A DNA stretch of 64,000 nucleotides from Sthenelais limicola (lineage: Eukaryota > Annelida > Polychaeta > Phyllodocida > Sigalionidae). The notes below the pieces were generated by a model. The model ran no database searches. It saw nothing but the letters and a program-made list of their open reading frames with translations, and was not told where the DNA came from. Shown in pieces: positions 34,538 to 45,617 of this stretch (its first letter is position 1; every line of letters begins with the position of its first letter). The translations under genes were made by a program, and so were the position numbers. The stretch spans positions 111,016,194 to 111,080,193 of the forward strand of contig OW804096.1 in assembly GCA_942159475.1 (NCBI GenBank), read 5' to 3'.

Positions 34538-34612
34538 GGGAATTACTGGAATTAGCACATTCCCTCGGGCTTCGCCCTCAGGAAATGTGCTAACTATGTA
34601 ATGCCCTGAACC
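34538..34612. repeat. Long imperfect palindrome
   Basis: CAGGG..TTAC..TTAGCACATT-CCCT on the left pairs with AGG-AATGTGCTAA..GTAA..CCCTG on the right around a GGGC-TTC-GCCC tip. It is a 75-bp hairpin, possibly a very short MITE. Confidence 0.8.
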
Positions 34613-34706
34613 CTTGAAATAACTCATTGGCTAATACTTTATTAGAATACTTTTGTAACGGTTCACTTGAGGGAGTATGTTAATAACACGTAATCCATGA
34701 GTGACG

Positions 34707-34947
34707 TGGGTCAGATCGTCAGAAAATGTACAATTGGCACCTCTACAATTTACTAAATTCATCAAATTAAGCTGAAAAATCGTAAATAATATACATATGT
34801 GTACATATCTGAGTACATTTTGTAATGGGTTGATTTAGAATCTGTTTGGTTATTTTTAACTATATTTAGATCTTCATATTTGTCTTAAATTTTGGTATTT
34901 TGAGAAGATTTGTGAAGGCCGATTGTGCAATTCTAGGTGACCATGGG
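34707..34947. mobile_element. 241-bp MITE, copy 1, 9-bp direct repeats
   Basis: The ends carry GGGTCAGATCGTCAGAAAATGTACAATTGG and, inverted, a degenerate CAATTCTAGGTGACC. ATGAGTGAC flanks both sides (34698-34706 and 34948-34956), compatible with a 9-bp target duplication. It is homologous throughout to 39974-40208. Confidence 0.7.
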
Positions 34948-34959
34948 ATGAGTGACCCA

Positions 34960-36885
34960 GATCTGGCCCTGATTTACCACATTTACTCAAACGGAATCCT
35001 TGTAGTGGTAGGTGGAGTATGGGGGAATAAGCCAGTAAATAGACTCAGCACATGAATTAAAGGAACGAGAAATCTTACACCCTTACCATAATATTAGTAA
35101 TAACCTACTGCCTAATTCAAAGCACCAATGCTCCGACAACACATCAGACTTTGACAATGTGGATTCCTCTAGTGGGGAGCAAGTGACTATTGCCATATAT
35201 CACTGGATCTTATTTCGGGTTGTTCACCATTGTCATATCACTGTGTGATATAAATATCTCTATCCTAAGTCTATAATATAGACTTGGTCTTTTTCACTTA
35301 TTCTAAACGTTATTACTATATCAGAGAGAGACAAAGAGAGTTGTTGATCCTTTTAGTCTCCGTGTGCAAGTGTCAGTTTATTACCTTACATATGAATCAG
35401 AGCAATGAATGGTGATATCTCAGTAACAGCATGCCTCCAGGGTTCTATTCCCACTAACCTTTGCTTGGGGGTTAGAGTCTATAGGTGTCTACCTTACAAC
35501 ATGACACTATGCTCTACATTTTATGTTAAACATATCTAAAAAATGTCCATAAAAACATTCATTTATTGCAGTAAGACAGTAAAACAATAAATGAAACCCG
35601 AACCGAAAGTAAATGTTTAACACATCCCAAAAGTATAAAGCACGAATATATGATATACCATACGAAATGGAAATAAGTAACTTAGATAGAAACTGGTATA
35701 TGAAGTGGGTATACATATAAGGTATAATATCGACATATGTATACATACACAACATTCATATATTATATTCAATGCCCAGTCGGTATCCAGTAAAGCAGTA
35801 AACGTGACTACCTCGACTCCATTCCAGTTCCCATTACCAGAAGACAATTTTACATCCATATTCAGTCTTTGGTATATACAACTCTGCCTATCTGATAAAA
35901 ACAATGTAATGCACCAGCATACCGCCTTACCAAAAGCTTACTCTAAGCCAAGAGTGCCAAGGGGATGTCTAGATCGTCTCCTCCTTCACCCTCGTAGACA
36001 CAACAAACCAGATATTGGCTGTGGACAGGCTGGCAAGCATAGACTTCCTATATCGACTCCATAACCCCGATGTCCAAGAGGGCAGGCGACGATGGTGAAG
36101 CTTTTACAAGTTTTTCTGTGTCAGCGATGACCCTGGTCTCAAGAGAGGCGTCCCTAAAGTTCTAGCAAAGGGGTGCTGCTAAGGCGAGCCAATAGAGACA
36201 GTGGTAGTAGTAACAGTGCTGTATTGATAGAAGTGATGGTGTACGACTGGTGGAAACTCCAGGGGTGGAGAGCTGGATTGAGTGCTTGTTCTCTGGCTCT
36301 ACCGCTACTACCCATACACATGTACGCGTGCACACACTAATCGTCAGTACCAGAAGTAACTTGGAATGTATGACATTCAAATAAATGGATACTGCAATCA
36401 GAGACTATCCATGCTCTATCCCCAATCCAATCTCAAAAGGATGATGGCGGATGATGGCGTATGATGATGATGCAATATCGTGACTAATCCTAGCAAGGGG
36501 AAATGTTCCACCTCCAACAGCGCAAAGTGTGGGCTTTCTGAAACGCTATGTTGGTGTGAGTATAAATCCAGACAAATCAGAAACAGAAATAGGTTTGAGT
36601 ACACGAGAAAATGAACACATAGAAAGCTCGATTGGGAATCTCCCTCGAGCAGCTCTTACAAGGCACCCTCGCCCTGGCCACAGGCTCTGAGAGTAGGACT
36701 GGAATGATCAAATTGTCTCCTTTCCTGCTCCCCCTCCTTAGTAATCCTATGCTTGCAGTCAGTGGGCTTTTATCTGTCCTTGTGGCCGAGTCTAGCTCCG
36801 GCTGAGGTAGTGGCCAGGGCTGCTGCCTCTCTCCTCCACTCTGATGCTGCAAATGCCGCCTGCCAGCCTGCACGAGATTCCTCGT
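34960..36885. other. Non-coding, nothing certain
   Basis: Several short open frames on both strands at 35500-36060 and 36160-36880 (-) have no recognised domains. No repeat array was seen. Confidence 0.3.
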
Positions 36886-36888
36886 TAG

Positions 36889-37077
36889 TCAATGGAGGTA
36901 TTCGGAAACCAGTTTGTTGACATACACAGAAAGCCCATTTAGTAATATCTCTCCGGTTACAGCGGCCCAACAGTGGGTTTGTGGCACCTTGTTGACAAAT
37001 ACCCTTGTGTATTCCTCACAGTTGTCAAATAGCATCAAACGGTCTAATTCTGCTGAACTCAAATAGTCGGATAGGGT
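36889..37077 (-). other. Unrecognised exon-like open frame
   Basis: About 60 minus-strand codons without stop read like protein ('LSSAELDRLMLFDNCEEY', then 'TRVFVNKVPQTHCWAAVTGE', then 'LNGLSVYVNKLVSEYL') between a TAA upstream and a TGA downstream. The amino-acid composition looks coding, but I do not recognise the family. It may be a transposon-derived or host exon relic. Confidence 0.25.
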
Positions 37078-37095
37078 GCGAATTTAACACCAGTG

Positions 37096-37795
37096 GCGCT
37101 GTAGGCTGCATTATCTCCCAGTAGGCTGAGACGGAAGCTTCCGCCTTAGGTGTTCGCGCCGACCGCCACCCGCGAAAACGGCAATAACACCAGCAAAAAA
37201 TGTGAGGATAGTCACGGGATTAAAAAATATGAAAAGAGTATATTCTCAGCTATCCGTAGGTATATAATTTTACCTATTTGAAAGAGTAGAGCCCGAGCAA
37301 TGTTATAATCATGTTTAGGCCTACTCTGTTTCTAAGGTTGCCGGAGCCATAGCCGGAAGCTCCCGCCTTAGCTTTATCTCCGCCTCCAGGTGGCGTGATG
37401 GTCGGATAGCTTATTTTCGCGCTATCAAGGATAAGGAGAATTAAGCAGGATTTGCTGCGCAGGTTTTAATTGGCGGGCTCAAATGGTTGTAAGAGTGTTT
37501 GACGAATGCACCACATTTGGATGGATCATAGGGTTCTGTCCTTAGCTAGAGTTGTGCCAACACAATGTCAAACTGCTAGGAGCAAGGTTGACCTAAAGGG
37601 GTTAGGGTAATATTATGATATTAGGACGCAAGGCCGGATTCAATCAGGGCAAGTTCTAACTGCCTGTTTCAATATCACAATGGACAGTAGCGCCTTTACC
37701 CTGGAAAAATGATTGTAACGGCAGAGTTGAGAGTCCCTCCAAACTGGGGGGGGGGGGGGGGAACAGCCTCTCGATCCAAACCGCAAAATGCAACT
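37096..37795. other. Non-coding with a GC-rich direct repeat and G-run
   Basis: CGGAAGCTTCCGCCTTAG near 37131 recurs as CGGAAGCTCCCGCCTTAG near 37350. A G-run of about 16 lies near 37746. No gene was recognised. Confidence 0.4.
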
Positions 37796-37798
37796 ATG

Positions 37799-39482
37799 AT
37801 GCTAATAACTCAGAAAACCTACAAGATATGCTGCAACATGATCTTGATAGGGTAGACACTTGGTGTATAGGGTAAACAAGATTTCTTTAAATGCCTCCAA
37901 GAGTAAGTTATATATACTTTAATCTTATAAATAGGAAATGTATGTATCATGTTTATTTCCGATAAAGAGAATGAATTTACTCAAAATCTTCTGTGAATAA
38001 AACAGTCTGATATACATATTATTTGCCTGGTTGTCGTATTATTTAGTTATTTTATTGGGTAGACATCTCATATACATTTCTAATACCGTTCATACAACAC
38101 CTTTCTTATTCAATGACGTGGTTTTCAAATCGCTCTCAATTAGTGAAATAAACATTATCTTTGTTACTGGCATTTTAAGGCAGTTTCGCCTGTACTGGAC
38201 ATGAAATTAAACACAATGTTCATATAAAGGCATCCTAATAGTGAATCAATCATCAACATGTGCACATCGCAACCTTTTCCCTTTCGATGGGAGTGATAGC
38301 TAAGTTTAAATTTAAGTTTCACTTGGTTAATATATCATCTTTTTATACTTGTTAAAGGAAATCCAATAGCCAAGCCAAATCATTACACCTCGGAGGCATA
38401 CAATTAAAGGAAGTTGGGGAATATAGGTACCTGGGTCTTCCGTTGGACAAGAGTTTAACTTTTAATTAACATATTGATGACAATAGAAAGACAGAATTAC
38501 TATATGGCCAAAGCCTCTCTGACTTTCAAAACAAAACAGGATATCTATAAAATGACTATACTGCCTTAGCTAGAGTTCGTAGGCATTTGCATTTCAGGCT
38601 CCAAAACGAAATTACAAAAACTGCAATCGCTTAGAAATTCACGCTTCGCTCTCCACACACATAGGAAGGTTGTTTGCGGCTCAGGCTCTACTGTTCGGTT
38701 GTGTGATGTAATTGACTTAAATCGACTCACGAACTTGGACTGCCACGAGTTTGTTTTTTATTTACGACGCCAGATGATGTCTTTTATCTTTATCGGATTA
38801 CCAAGGTTCAACTATTGTCTATCTGATGTGTATATTTTTATTCTTATTTGATCTTGAAAGAGTAGGCTACCTGTCGACCTCGATTTTTTTATGATAAACC
38901 AGCCCAAACTGAAAATAATGTAGCCGTACATAATGTTTTGCTGAATAAAAATCATTAAATACAATACGCCTTATGTACCGATTGTTAATTTTTCTTCGGT
39001 GTCTGGGAAGAACACGTAATATTGCCTAACGTGACCACACTATTAATACTGAAGGACATAACATGGCAAGGGCATTCATGACACTTGGTGCACTTTTTAA
39101 AGTATTCTAGCATATAAGAATTAATTATTAACCCTAAAGATCGATATAGATACAGGCAGACGTTGAGTGAGTAAATCCTATACAGCATCAAAAACGTTCC
39201 TAACGCCCATTTCCATATACTACTAGTCTGGCGCTAATTCGGCCGTTTCCACATACGAGGAACTACAATGAAGAGTACAATGGCGCCATCTGTGGCCTAG
39301 GCTGAATACCATGCCTTCTTTATGGTCCAAAAAACGAGCAAATACGTAAGGCAATTCTGAATAGAATTCCATATTTTTGGAAAAAGCTTCAGACGGTGGC
39401 CCACCAAATCAATGACTCAGTCATATTTAAGAAATATGCATCGAAATATTCTATATGGTCAGATGACAACTTTATAGATTAA
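37799..39482 (+). pseudogene. LINE RT copy split into three parts by foreign sequence
   Basis: Part 1 (37799-37912) reads 'ENLQDMLQHDLDRVDTWC' then, shifted, 'NKISLNASKSK'. Part 2 (about 38385-38780) reads 'GEYRYLGLPLDKSL', 'DIYKMTILP' and 'KLQKLQSLRN'. Part 3 (39354-39482) reads 'RIPYFWKKLQTVAHQ' and ends 'YSIWSDDNFID' plus stop, matching the C-terminus of the RT at 13697. Order and orientation are those of one RT ORF. Intervals 37913-38384 and 38781-39353 are therefore insertions or unaligned decay. Many frameshifts are present. The catalytic FADD part is missing. Confidence 0.7.
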
Positions 39483-39484
39483 CA

Positions 39485-39965
39485 TCTCACTGCTCAGAGA
39501 GTTTATTATTGGAAAAGGAAATAAATCGTTTTACTGTACTGCTGCGGGATAAATCCCCCATGTTATAAAGCTAATTTAAACTATGAATACTTTACTGAAC
39601 TGATAGTATAGTGGTTGGTCGCCTCCAGTCATAGACAGAGGTGAGCATTGTCAATCACTTAAAAAAGGTACCTGTAACGACATAAGAGGGTCTGAAATCC
39701 TCCCACTAGCTGGAGATCGCCCCCTATGCGCAATTTTAAGAATTGAATAAAAAGTTTTCAAATTCAAATGGTTTGCAGTATAATTTCTATCGATTCCTTG
39801 TTTATCATTGCTAATTGAATTGATTTTTTTTTTATTTTACTTTATATTTGATTTCGCACTGTTTTTTTTCCAAATTCTCTTGCTCATTGCATATTCTCTT
39901 GGCTAATGCAAATTCTTTTAATTGCCTTTGTTAATGCTGCGTTCGTCAGGCAAAGTCTATTGATT
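39485..39965. other. Non-coding flank
   Basis: AT-rich sequence that may include the 3' UTR of the LINE copy. No tail repeat or gene was seen. Confidence 0.3.
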
Positions 39966-39973
39966 CTATACAT

Positions 39974-40208
39974 GGGTCAGATCTTCAGATAATGTACAAT
40001 TGGCAGCTCTACACATTTAGGAAAATCTGCTAAATAAGGCTGCAATTTGGTCAATACTAGGTAAACTCAATTATATTCGGCATTGCATTGATTCTAGCAA
40101 TCGGTTTGGTTGTGTTGAACTGTCTTTTGAACTTTATTTTCAATTGAAATTTGGGTTACTTGAGAAGATTGGCGAAGGTGAATTGTACATTTTCTGGAAA
40201 TCGGACCC
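39974..40208. mobile_element. 235-bp MITE, copy 2, better preserved ends
   Basis: GGGTCAGATCTTCAGATAATGTACAATTGG at the left pairs with an inverted GAATTGTACATTTTCTGGAAATCGGACCC at the right (about 29-bp imperfect TIRs). ACAT flanks both sides (39970-39973, 40209-40212). The whole length aligns with 34707-34947 in the same orientation. There is no coding sequence. Confidence 0.8.
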
Positions 40209-40446
40209 ACATATTCGGTAGGCATTCATAATCTAAGTAACATCCATCAAGTTAAATTATTTCAAGGTATCTATTTGGCCTGAAGTAGGCGTTTATTGGT
40301 AATCCTACAGTAGCGTCTTTAGCCTAATGCAAAATGAGTGTAAATGAAAAGCAACAGTTCGGGGATTACCACAACATTGACAACATATAAATGCCTTCTT
40401 ATACGTAATAATGCACTTGTCAATTGCAACCCCCAGCCCCGTACTA

Positions 40447-40724
40447 GTTGGTGGGCTTAGCAACTTTATACTTTTATGTGTACGGTGCGACACAGTCCCT
40501 TCCTCAGGTCGAAAAAAAACAAAAAAAAAAACAAAAAAAACTTTATACTTTTAAGTCATGATGCAAAGGTCCCCTTGGTATGGTATGGTATACACCTTAG
40601 GGCAATAGAAAAAGATTTATCCAAAGACACACCTGATATCAACCCCCATTTTCGAAAAAATGATGTTTTTTCAAAATGGTCGCCCAAAATTCAATCAACA
40701 TGCTAAACTTCACTTCGTCATGAC
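40447..40724 (+). repeat. Dispersed repeat, copy B, with a retroposed insertion
   Basis: It aligns with the reverse complement of 2715-2908 except for an extra segment at 40477-40538. Confidence 0.78.
40477..40538 (+). mobile_element. Short poly(A)-tailed retroposed fragment with 15-bp TSD
   Basis: 62 bp consisting of about 35 bp of unique sequence (TGTGTACGGTGCGACACAG...) followed by an A-run with two interspersed C. It is flanked by exact 15-bp repeats AACTTTATACTTTTA (40462-40476 and 40539-40553). Copy A of the host repeat lacks it. The hallmarks are those of target-primed retroposition of a truncated RNA; the source RNA is not recognised. Confidence 0.82.
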
Positions 40725-40753
40725 AAGAAGTAAATGGCCTACTTTGAGCTCCA

Positions 40754-41257
40754 AAAGCTGGGTTCCACTAGCCGGCTACTCCTCCCACTTCTCCCGCTAT
40801 TCTTACAGTCAATTGGTCCTGTTTCTTTAGAAGCGGGAGCAAGCAACTGAAAGTAACCAGAACGGGTGCTACTGGCACATTACTTCCACAGCTACTTTAC
40901 TGCTACTAAGAAATTTGAGCAGACAACATTTTATTTTCACATGTAAATGAACACATCAAGTAACGTGAGGGGAAATGTAGAGTGGTGCTAGTGTCCCGCT
41001 TCAGCTCCCGCTACTTCCTGTTACTTCAGCTACAAAGTAGCGGCTGTTAAACATGTTTGATAGAAGAGGGAGCACTCTACGCTTCAAAAATCCGCCAAAA
41101 GAAGCGGAAGTAATGTGGCTATGTAGCGGGAGCCAATAGCAATCATCTCCGTTACGCTCCCACTGCTTGGCTACTTCTCCCACTTCTGCTCCCGCTTCTT
41201 GATTAAAGAAGCAGGAGCAGAAGCGGGAGAAGTAGGCGAGCAGTGGAACCCAGCTTT
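40754..41257. mobile_element. 504-bp MITE with TIR AAAGCTGGGTTCCACT
   Basis: The left end (40754 on) and right end (up to 41257) form inverted repeats of about 36 bp with few mismatches. Inner sequence repeats GAAGCGGGAG/CTCCCGCT motifs in both orientations and could fold into one long hairpin. No target duplication was identified with confidence and no coding sequence is present. Confidence 0.8.
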
Positions 41258-41259
41258 AA

Positions 41260-41745
41260 GCCCACCAACTAAACCGGGGGTATGGGGGAATGGTAGTAAT
41301 ATGCCCCTACCCAGCCGGGGATTTCCCTCAGTTTACCGAAGTAGCAAGAGGTGACCCAGGGTGAGGGAATGTCCGTTAGGGTTCGCGGCTGTTACTACTG
41401 GGGTGGGGGTGGGGGGTCCATGGCTGTACATTTTTTTTAAATATAAAAAGTGTATGCTTCATATTCATCATAAAATCTAATTACATAAATACACATGTTT
41501 AACTTAAGGATGCTTTTCTGTTATGTTTAGTGCAAGTTGCCTGATAATTATACATCACATGGAAATAGATATGTAACCTCTGTTCCCAAAAGACTTCATA
41601 TAAACCAGCCAAGCAGGCCTTCTGCCATAGACTCATAGTTTCAATGTTCTATTAGTATAGCATTGGACTTTTCCTGTATACATGTAGTTCTAATGTGCCC
41701 AAGATACTTGGCGGTTCGGATATTCAACTGTTGTCTAAATTGCAT
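41260..41745. other. Non-coding spacer
   Basis: It begins with a G/C-rich patch including GGGGTGGGGGTGGGGGG near 41400, then AT-rich sequence. No gene was recognised. Confidence 0.35.
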
Positions 41746-42070
41746 ACTAGCAAAGTACCCTTCCTCTGGATGGTCACCCTCTTCCTCTCACTCTCTCCCC
41801 CTTCCTCCTTTCTCTCTGTGTCCCTACCCTCCCGCTCCCCTCTTCTCTCTGTATCCTCTTCCCCCCTTCCCTATCCTATTTCCCCCACCCTATCCCTCCG
41901 CTCTCCCCCTCTGATCTCTCTTCCCTCACCTCCTTCTCTTTTCCCTCGCTCTCCCCCTCCAATCTCTCTCTACCCTACCTCTCCCTCTCCCTCCCACTTT
42001 TTCCTTCTTCGCCCTCCCCCCTGTGCGCTCTCTCCTTCCCCTCTTTTTCTCTGCCCCTTCCTGTAGCTGC
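41746..42070 (+). repeat. CT-rich dispersed repeat, copy 3
   Basis: ACTAGCAAAGTACCCTTCCTC-GGA-GGTCACCCTCT matches the start of copy 1 at 10321. The CT-rich core follows for about 300 bp. The shared non-simple start shows common origin. The Ser/Pro/Leu open frames across it are low complexity. Confidence 0.7.
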
Positions 42071-42415
42071 TTATTTATATGTATGTATTCCACCTGAAGC
42101 ACCCAAGTCCTATGTTACTATTAAACACTCATACAAATTCTACCACAGTGTGAGGGTTGTTCTTTCTAGATCTCTCATATTCATATACAATAGCTCTTTA
42201 GGTCTACATAACATATTGGTGGAGATACCCTATAAGATCCTTATATGGAACATTGCTCTCATTTAAACAGATAATCTAAAAGTAAAAGAGGATTTTCAAA
42301 ATATCCGGAATTATTCTTGAAAAATCCTCCAAATTTACACCCCCTCAGTTCTCACTCCCTACGACCGGGGTTATACAAACCTGAGCCATTACAATCAGTG
42401 AAGAAGCGGCAAGTA

Positions 42416-42900
42416 GCATAAAAATTAGATCAGAGAAAAAACAACATACATATTTTTTTAACAACATAAACCTAATAACTGACCTGCATGTATTGACTCA
42501 CTCTGTGAGAAATTATGGAGATCTGTGATAAGTATTTAACATGACAGAACAATGACCTAGTAGCATAAATATGATGCCGAGAAAAAACACCATGAATATA
42601 TTTTTTAACAACATAAACCCATCCAATGTCATTCAAATTTGGTTTTTAGAGGGTTTCAGGGATGAGGAATTCATTTAAGCCATTATTTTTCTAATCCAAG
42701 GTCAAGGTCAAGGTCACCTGCTATGACCTAGGTCAATGTTAAAATGGGGCTAAAGTATAAAAAATGCTATATTATGTTTTTCATAACTTTAATTCTATGG
42801 TAAATATGGATGACCTATCTGACAATGGATTTACTGACCTGCATGTATTAACTCACTCTGTGAGAAATTATGGAGCTCTGTGATAAGTATTTAACATGGC
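42416..42900 (+). repeat. Two interleaved direct duplications
   Basis: A block of about 64 bp starting CTGACCTGCATGTATT occurs at 42480-42543 and 42835-42898. Another of about 55 bp (GAGAAAAAACA..AT, then TTTTTTAACAACATAAACC) occurs at 42416-42472 and 42563-42617. Both pairs are nearly identical and non-coding. Confidence 0.8.
42700..42745 (+). promoter_or_regulatory. Cluster of AGGTCA half-sites
   Basis: AAGGTCAAGGTCAAGGTCACC is followed by TGACCTAGGTCA: several AGGTCA nuclear-receptor half-sites as direct repeats, plus an everted or inverted pair. Similar TAGGTCAAGGTCA sequence recurs near 43060-43110. Whether it is functional is unknown; it may just be part of a repeat. Confidence 0.25.
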
Positions 42901-43314
42901 AGAGCCATTAGAATGTAGAAAAGTCTTTGATGCATAACATGTGTGAGGAAACACAGATTGATATTCATAGCATCCAATATTATTTCTTTGTAGTAAACAA
43001 TAGTTTGATGATTTTGTCTAAAGTTATTTATTCATTAAGGGCACAAAGAGGATTTTTCTAGGTCAAGGTCAAATAAGAGGATCTAGGTCAACCATGTGAA
43101 TTAGGTCACATTTCACAAATCACTGTACATGAATACTGAAGCAAATAATGATAAATCGACTGGCACCATTTGTTACTACACATTAGCCTACATTCACATT
43201 AAGTTACATTTTAAAATTTAGGTAACTGAACAGTTAAAAATTCGAACAATGAAACCACATTTGAATAGAGAGAAAGGAAACACACTAACATCAAATTGTG
43301 ACAAGTTCTCAGTC

Positions 43315-44200
43315 CTATTCATCATCATCTGTTACATCATCCTCTTGGTCATTGGCACCATCATCATATCATCATCTGTCATCTGGTTTTGTCATGTTTG
43401 CAACCTACAAACTGGAGTGCACTTAAGTCTGTTTGCAATGCATGGGCAGTCTGTTGGTTTACATTCCCTTTTACATGAGCAGGATAACAAGTGTAGAACA
43501 GCCTCTGGAGCAGGCGGACCCTCGGTCCAGTCTACAGACAGGTATTCCAGGCCATTTGTTGTTTCAGTGTGCCAACCATTGCCCTTTGGTGATGGAATAT
43601 CTGGACATGGTTCAAGACAGCGTTTCCAGATAGCTGCTTGAAAATTGGCTTGTAGGCAATACTTTTGCAAGGAGGCAGCACAAGGAGGCAACTGCCAGGG
43701 CTCAATGTCTCCCTTCTTAATGTTGAACAAGCGATACCTTAGATCATTGATGTTGGTTGTAGGAGTCTGGCCATTATACATTTTGTATGTGAATCCTTGG
43801 AGCTTATGGAACAAATCAGTTGACACAACTCCATTGGTTACCAATTCCCTTGAGTATCTCTTGGTGACTGGCTTTGACTTTACCAGCTTCAAGGCAGATA
43901 CCTTTCCACAGCATGCAAAAGAACTCACAGTGTCACACTCTGTAAATGCGTGCAGGCCCAATAAAGGCCTGTGTCACATCCCTCCCCATACTCCGCGCTA
44001 TTTTGTTGGCATCAATGAATTTGATATGGGATTAGTTTTCTGGTACATTTGAGCAGATATTTTATCGCAGAAGCTGACACAGGACTAATACATTTGCATC
44101 TTCAGAAACTATTATGGTTTTGTAACCTGAGTTTGAAGCATTAGTGGGAGATACTAAGTCCAATATTGGGTTGAATTGTTCATTTTGTGATAGAAGCAAG
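43315..44200 (-). pseudogene. PIN-like orphan family protein with Cys-rich tail, frameshifted
   Basis: Read on the minus strand from about 44200: an open start, 'YKTIIVSEDANVLVLC' (PIN-type acidic motif), a stop near 44070, 'FIDANKIARSMGRDVTQAF', a shift near 43957, then the long frame 'GLHAFTECDTVSSFACCGK' (family core G-CDT), 'ANFQAAIWKRCLEP', 'GLEYLSVDWTEGPPAPEAV' and a Cys-rich 'CSCKRECKPTDCPCIANRL'. Past a further shift an acidic tail (YDDGANDQEDDVTDDDE) ends at a stop at 43315. This family is multicopy in many aquatic invertebrates; the nuclease link is my inference from motif shape. Lesions: one stop near 44070 and two frameshifts. Confidence 0.7.
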
Positions 44201-44254
44201 GCACTTTGCACAAATGTACCTATAGGGGGTCTGATTAAAAAAAACCGTTAGCCA

Positions 44255-44625
44255 CTCAAATTTGCAAAATGGCCGCCGCCAGGGGGCGCTTTTATCCACC
44301 ATTTTTTTACGTTTCTGAGTCTGACGTCAAATTTATTCATAATAAAGCTTAGTATATATTAAATCGATTAAAGGTAATAAAAAGAGCTTTCAAATGATGT
44401 ATCATATGATGCAATCCGTTAATATGATAATTTTCTATGATTTTTCAAAAATTAGAAATATTTGCCCAAAACCTGTTTTTCTCAAATAACCTCACAAACA
44501 ACTTCTGTAACTCAGAAATTGTAACCCAGACATCAGAGTGATCATTAAAAGGTTTATAGCACAGAAGATAAGCTTTCATTTGATATGCTGATATCAATAT
44601 TTTATGCAATATTTCTCTGTATTTT
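44255..44625 (+). repeat. Flanking direct repeat, left copy
   Basis: It aligns at roughly 70-75% by eye with 45838-46165: shared GATGTATCATATGA, CAAAAATTA, TTTTTCTCA and CCTCACAAACAAC segments in the same order and orientation. It lies left of the nuclease-like pseudogene. Confidence 0.7.
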
Positions 44626-44743
44626 AGACAAATTGTCAAGATGGCCACCATGTATGACCATGGCTATTATAACCTGATTTTGAGGGTTGAAACTGTGTTA
44701 ACTAGAGGTCTATATTTACACTCATGGAGAGTAACCAACCACC

Positions 44744-45617
44744 AGATGGAAAGCAGCAAAAGGAGTAGAGAGGAGACACTTGGTTCAGTCAGAAGTCAGG
44801 GTCATGGAGGAGGAAGGCAGGATGATAAAAGCAGCAGGCATGAAAAAGCAGGGGAGTTGGTTAAACTGGGAAGGGTGTAGATCGAAAAGCCTATCTTGGA
44901 GTGAGATATGGAACACATAACCATACAGACTCAAATTCCAACTAAAGTCTGTCTACGACGTGTTACCAAGCCCAACTAATCTGGTAACATGGGGACTGAC
45001 GGAGGATCCTAATTGCCCATTGTACTGTGCTTCAATCTGGAGCATGTACTCTTGTCATGTTCTGTAGCACTGAAAGAGGGGACACCCTGGAACTGCGAAG
45101 GAAGAGTACAAAGGTGAAAAAGGGAGGACCAAAGTTCATCAACTTTGTGGGAGCAGGAGAGGAACCAACTAGAAAGAGAACAGAGGGAGGTGGGCTGCTA
45201 GCGACATCAGGTGACTGGGAGATGCGAGCGGACATTAAGACACGCTTGGTATTTCCCGTTGAGGTAGCAGCCACCAGCCAGAGGCCTGACATAGTGACTT
45301 GGTCACCGTCAACTAAGCAGGTCATAATAGTGCAGTTGACTGTGCCATGGGAGGAAAGAATAGAGGAAGCGTATGATTGGAAAAAGACCAAGTACCAGGA
45401 CCTAGTCAGTGAATGCCAACAATGGGGCTGGAAGGTATGGTGCTTCCCTGTGGAGATCGGATGCAGGGGGTTTGCAGGCCAGTCAATGTGGAGGGCACTG
45501 AGAACTATAGGAGTGGTAGGAGGGGAGAGGAAACGGTTCATTGGCTCTCTGTGTAGGGAGGCGGAAACAGCATCCATGTGGCTGTGGAGGAAGAGAGGTG
45601 AGAGGTGGAGAGAGTAG
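44744..45617 (+). pseudogene. Transposon protein C-terminus: Zn knuckle plus PD-(D/E)XK-like domain
   Basis: Frame 1 (44744-45028) reads 'MEEEGRMIKAAGMKKQGSW', 'LSWSEIWN' with one stop, 'FQLKSVYDVLPSPTNLVTWG' and 'DPNCPLY'. After a frameshift, frame 2 (45027-45617) reads 'FINFVGAGE', 'GLLATSGDWEMRADI', 'PDIVTWS', 'QVIIVQLTVPWEERIEEA', 'KYQDLVSECQQWGWKVW', 'EIGCRGFAGQSMWRAL' and 'ASMWLWRKRGERW'. This combination recurs as the end of an RT-associated protein in aquatic animal genomes. PD-x(n)-(E/Q)-x-T resembles a restriction-like endonuclease core with Glu replaced by Gln; that is inference. The 'TLEH' Cys/His part seems deleted. It is a 5'-truncated, inactive relic. Confidence 0.6.

Noticed and set aside
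43249..43641. 130-codon plus-strand frame
   Set aside because: It is antisense to the PIN-like family C-terminus.
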